DNA of 7,758 nucleotides from a bacterium (GTDB lineage Bacteria > Desulfobacterota > Anaeroferrophillalia > Anaeroferrophillales > Anaeroferrophillaceae), in NCBI GenBank assembly GCA_029940125.1, contig JAOZRP010000095.1, forward strand, positions 1 to 7,758, given 5' to 3'. A program made the translations under genes and the position numbers. Under the pieces are notes generated by a model. It searched no databases. It was not told the origin of the DNA and saw only the letters and a list, made by a program, of their open reading frames with translations. Positions 6,445 to 7,758 of the stretch are shown piece by piece. Position 1 is the first letter of the stretch. Each line of letters starts with the position of its first letter.

Positions 6445-6639
6445 ATGCCTATCTATGAATATTGCTGCCAGAAATGTGGTCACTGTTTTGAGGTGCTGCA
6501 GAAAGTGGGAGAAGGGGGGGAATCCCTGACCTGTCCCCGCTGTGGGGCGGCGAAACCGGTGAAGAAAGTGGCGGCTTGCGCCGTTTCCCACGGTTCCTTC
6601 TCGACCGGGTCCTGTATTTCCAAAAGTGGTTTTTCCTGA
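6445..6639 (+). CDS. FmdB-family zinc ribbon protein
   Basis: A 64-residue protein beginning MPIYEYCCQKCGHCFEVLQ, the hallmark of the FmdB/CxxC_CxxC_SSSS zinc ribbon family. One zinc site is formed by C8-C11 (CQKC) and C30-C33 (CPRC). The family name comes from a protein near a formamidase gene proposed to act as a regulator, but its function is poorly defined. Eight cysteines in 64 residues is high: besides the four ribbon cysteines there are C7, C14, C45 and C57. The start is firm: an AAGGAGG ribosome site lies about 11 bases before the ATG. It sits 50 bases downstream of the ArsR-type gene and directly before a terminator, so it is the last gene of that unit. Confidence 0.85.
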   Translation: MPIYEYCCQKCGHCFEVLQKVGEGGESLTCPRCGAAKPVKKVAACAVSHGSFSTGSCISKSGFS

Positions 6640-6650
6640 GCGTAGATAGT

Positions 6651-6669
6651 GCCGGGACGGGTTCCCGGC
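6651..6669 (+). terminator. Hairpin upstream of the main terminator
   Basis: GCCGGGA (6651-6657) pairs perfectly with TCCCGGC (6663-6669) over a 5-base loop. No T-run follows, so alone it is not a classical intrinsic terminator. It lies 11 bases after the FmdB-type stop and may stabilise the 3' end of the mRNA or act with the hairpin that follows. Confidence 0.45.
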
Positions 6670-6680
6670 GGGATGTGGTG

Positions 6681-6717
6681 AAAAAAGACCGGGGTGGTTG
6701 AATCCCGGTCTTTTTTT
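6681..6717. terminator. Bidirectional intrinsic terminator between convergent genes
   Basis: GACCGGG (6687-6693) pairs with CCCGGTC (6704-6710) over a 10-base loop. Seven T follow (6711-6717) and six A precede (6681-6686), so the stem works on both strands and can be lengthened by A-T pairs. It lies between the FmdB-type gene (ending 6639) and the oppositely oriented PAS-HisKA gene (ending 6759), as expected for a shared terminator. Confidence 0.9.
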
Positions 6718-6758
6718 ATCTTTTTATCGAGCCGAGACCGGCTCCAGTCGTTGGCCTG

Positions 6759-7667
6759 CTATGAATCCTCCCGGCTGGATTCGTCGATGTCGAGAATTTT
6801 TGTGCCGGTAACATATTCCCTGGTTTGATAGGAAACCAGCTTCTCCATTTTCTTAATAATGTCCGCCATTCGCAGAGACTGCTGGTGAATCATGTTGATC
6901 TTTCTTTCCTGGTGGCTGTCCATAGTCGTGTTGTTGTCTGCTAGTAGTTCAGCTGCTGCGATAATGGCTGTTAACGGCTGCCTCAATTCATGGGCGATGC
7001 CGCCCGCCGTGCTGATCATGGCCGCAGCCCGTTCAGCTTCAATCATCTTGGCCTGCATGGCTTGAATTTCCTTGGTCTTTTGTTTAACCATCGACTCCAG
7101 GTTTTCGGTGTAGAAATTGATGGCGTCTGAAAGAGTGGCTTTTCCGGTTAAATCCTCGATGAAAACGACAATTCGTCGCTGATCGTTGCTGCTGCTCCGG
7201 TATGGTATCAGGGTAAAGGAAAGGGTAATGGCGTCCTGCTGGTCCGAGAAGGTGAGGGTAATTCGCTGCGGCCGCAGCGTCGATTCTTCCTGAAGGAGCA
7301 GGTTGAGCTTTCTGGTGTCGGCTTTTTTGAGTAAAAGTATCTCAAGAAACGATCGTCCGGCCAGGGTAGTGTCTGACTGATCCAGCAGAAAATCAGCCAG
7401 CTTGTTGCTGAATTCAATGGTTCCCTGGGTGTCAATGGTAATGATTCCGTAAGGAGCGTTTTCAAGAATTGCCGCTAACAGGGGATTCTCGTAATTGCTG
7501 CCGCCGGACGCGGCTGCCAGCCGCTCGAGGAATTCATTGATCTGAAGGCATAAAGAATAGTAGGGGTCGTCCGGTGCTGGCGTTTCCAGCCGCTGACGAA
7601 GGCTTTTCGCATCGGCCTGCGAAAAAAACTCTTCCAGCGTTTTCAGGATATTGCTTGATTCATTCAT
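6759..7667 (-). CDS. PAS-HisKA signalling protein without an ATPase domain
   Basis: Cytoplasmic signalling protein of 302 residues with no membrane segment or signal peptide. A helical N-terminal part (1-60) is followed by a PAS domain (about 64-172: ENAPYGIITIDTQGTIEFSNKLADFLL, ending IVVFIEDLTGK). A coiled linker (about 178-215) and a HisKA dimerisation and phospho-acceptor domain follow, with the H-box STAGGIAHELRQPLTAI (219-235) and phosphorylatable H226. The protein then ends about 75 residues after the histidine with MADIIKKMEKLVSYQTREYV and a short tail. The N, G1, F and G2 boxes of the HATPase_c domain are absent, and no continuation is seen in another frame downstream, where a terminator follows. 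It may be phosphorylated by a partner kinase or act as a phosphotransfer or scaffold protein. The ATG at 7667 has only a weak ribosome site (AGGA about 16 bases upstream), so the exact start is less sure. No response regulator gene is in the window. Confidence 0.85.
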   Translation of the reverse strand: MNESSNILKTLEEFFSQADAKSLRQRLETPAPDDPYYSLCLQINEFLERLAAASGGSNYENPLLAAILENAPYGIITIDTQGTIEFSNKLADFLLDQSDTTLAGRSFLEILLLKKADTRKLNLLLQEESTLRPQRITLTFSDQQDAITLSFTLIPYRSSSNDQRRIVVFIEDLTGKATLSDAINFYTENLESMVKQKTKEIQAMQAKMIEAERAAAMISTAGGIAHELRQPLTAIIAAAELLADNNTTMDSHQERKINMIHQQSLRMADIIKKMEKLVSYQTREYVTGTKILDIDESSREDS

Positions 7668-7716
7668 GATGCGGCGATCTGTTTCCTGGTTGATGTTCGT
7701 CCTGAAATATCCATTT

Positions 7717-7736
7717 CCGCTGAGCCTTTTCAGCGG
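7717..7736. repeat. Perfect 7-bp hairpin near the right edge
   Basis: CCGCTGA (7717-7723) and TCAGCGG (7730-7736) are exact inverted copies separated by six bases. There is no T-run on either side, so it is not a standard terminator. It lies 50 bases upstream of the PAS-HisKA start and could lie in that gene's leader. Confidence 0.45.
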
Positions 7737-7757
7737 TCATCAGTCAGCTGTCAGCAA
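7730..7757. repeat. Degenerate heptamer tandem repeat at the window edge
   Basis: Four consecutive 7-base units start at 7730, 7737, 7744 and 7751. Three begin with TCAGC (followed by GG, TG and AA) and the second is TCATCAG. The array may continue past the window end. The first unit is also the right arm of the hairpin at 7717-7736. Confidence 0.35.
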
Positions 7758-7758
7758 A

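Noticed and set aside
7660..7740. 26-codon minus-strand frame overlapping the start of the PAS-HisKA gene
   Set aside because: No ribosome site and no recognisable sequence; too short to support, though a leader peptide cannot be excluded.
1..7758. Search for CRISPR array, tRNA, rRNA, transposase or defence genes
   Set aside because: No spaced direct repeats, no RNA gene landmarks and no transposase, nuclease or toxin-antitoxin motifs were seen on either strand.

Overview
The window is ordinary-looking bacterial chromosome, moderately GC-rich with an AT-rich central intergenic stretch. It holds seven protein-coding genes and no RNA gene, CRISPR array or insertion sequence that I can see. The gene set suggests a Gram-negative bacterium, and my best guess is a Desulfobacterota-type (delta-proteobacterial) lineage. 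The grounds are a FapA/DUF342 protein, a PAS protein that stops after the HisKA phospho-acceptor domain, a short ArsR regulator with CVKNIW-type sequence, an FmdB zinc ribbon, and a GATGGCTTCGTAAAAA-type intergenic sequence. This placement is inference from general family knowledge; no search was run.

Layout. (1) 89-1294 (+) is argJ, the bifunctional ornithine acetyltransferase/N-acetylglutamate synthase of arginine biosynthesis. (2) 5727 down to 1347 (-) is a tightly packed three-gene operon: a FapA/DUF342 domain protein, then murJ (lipid II flippase), then mltG (endolytic murein transglycosylase). The first junction is a 4-base ATGA overlap and the second a 1-base TGATG overlap. Neither downstream gene has a visible Shine-Dalgarno, so both are probably translationally coupled. 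argJ and mltG converge on a 52-base gap that looks like a fragment of a dispersed repeat. (3) 5728-6085 is a divergent, AT-rich intergenic region. It carries a candidate FliA-like promoter for the FapA operon, an AT-rich palindrome that could be the operator of the next gene, and a possible 47-codon small ORF. (4) 6086-6394 (+) is a Cys-containing ArsR-family repressor starting at GTG, followed by 6445-6639 (+), an FmdB-type zinc ribbon protein. (5) 6651-6717 holds two hairpins in tandem, the second with T- and A-tracts that let it work as a terminator on both strands. (6) 7667 down to 6759 (-) is a PAS-HisKA protein that lacks the ATP-binding domain of a histidine kinase. The right edge carries a hairpin and degenerate heptamer repeats.

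How the genes fit together. The FapA-murJ-mltG operon puts a protein of unknown biochemical role in stoichiometric expression with one enzyme that exports the peptidoglycan precursor and one that ends glycan-strand synthesis. That makes it a candidate envelope-growth factor. The ArsR/FmdB pair looks like a small metal- or thiol-responsive unit. The PAS-HisKA protein can receive or relay phosphate but cannot make it on its own. I do not see a clear new defence or mobile system. The points most worth checking are the FapA coupling, the kinase without a catalytic domain, the altered ArsR cysteine site and the candidate FliA-type promoter.
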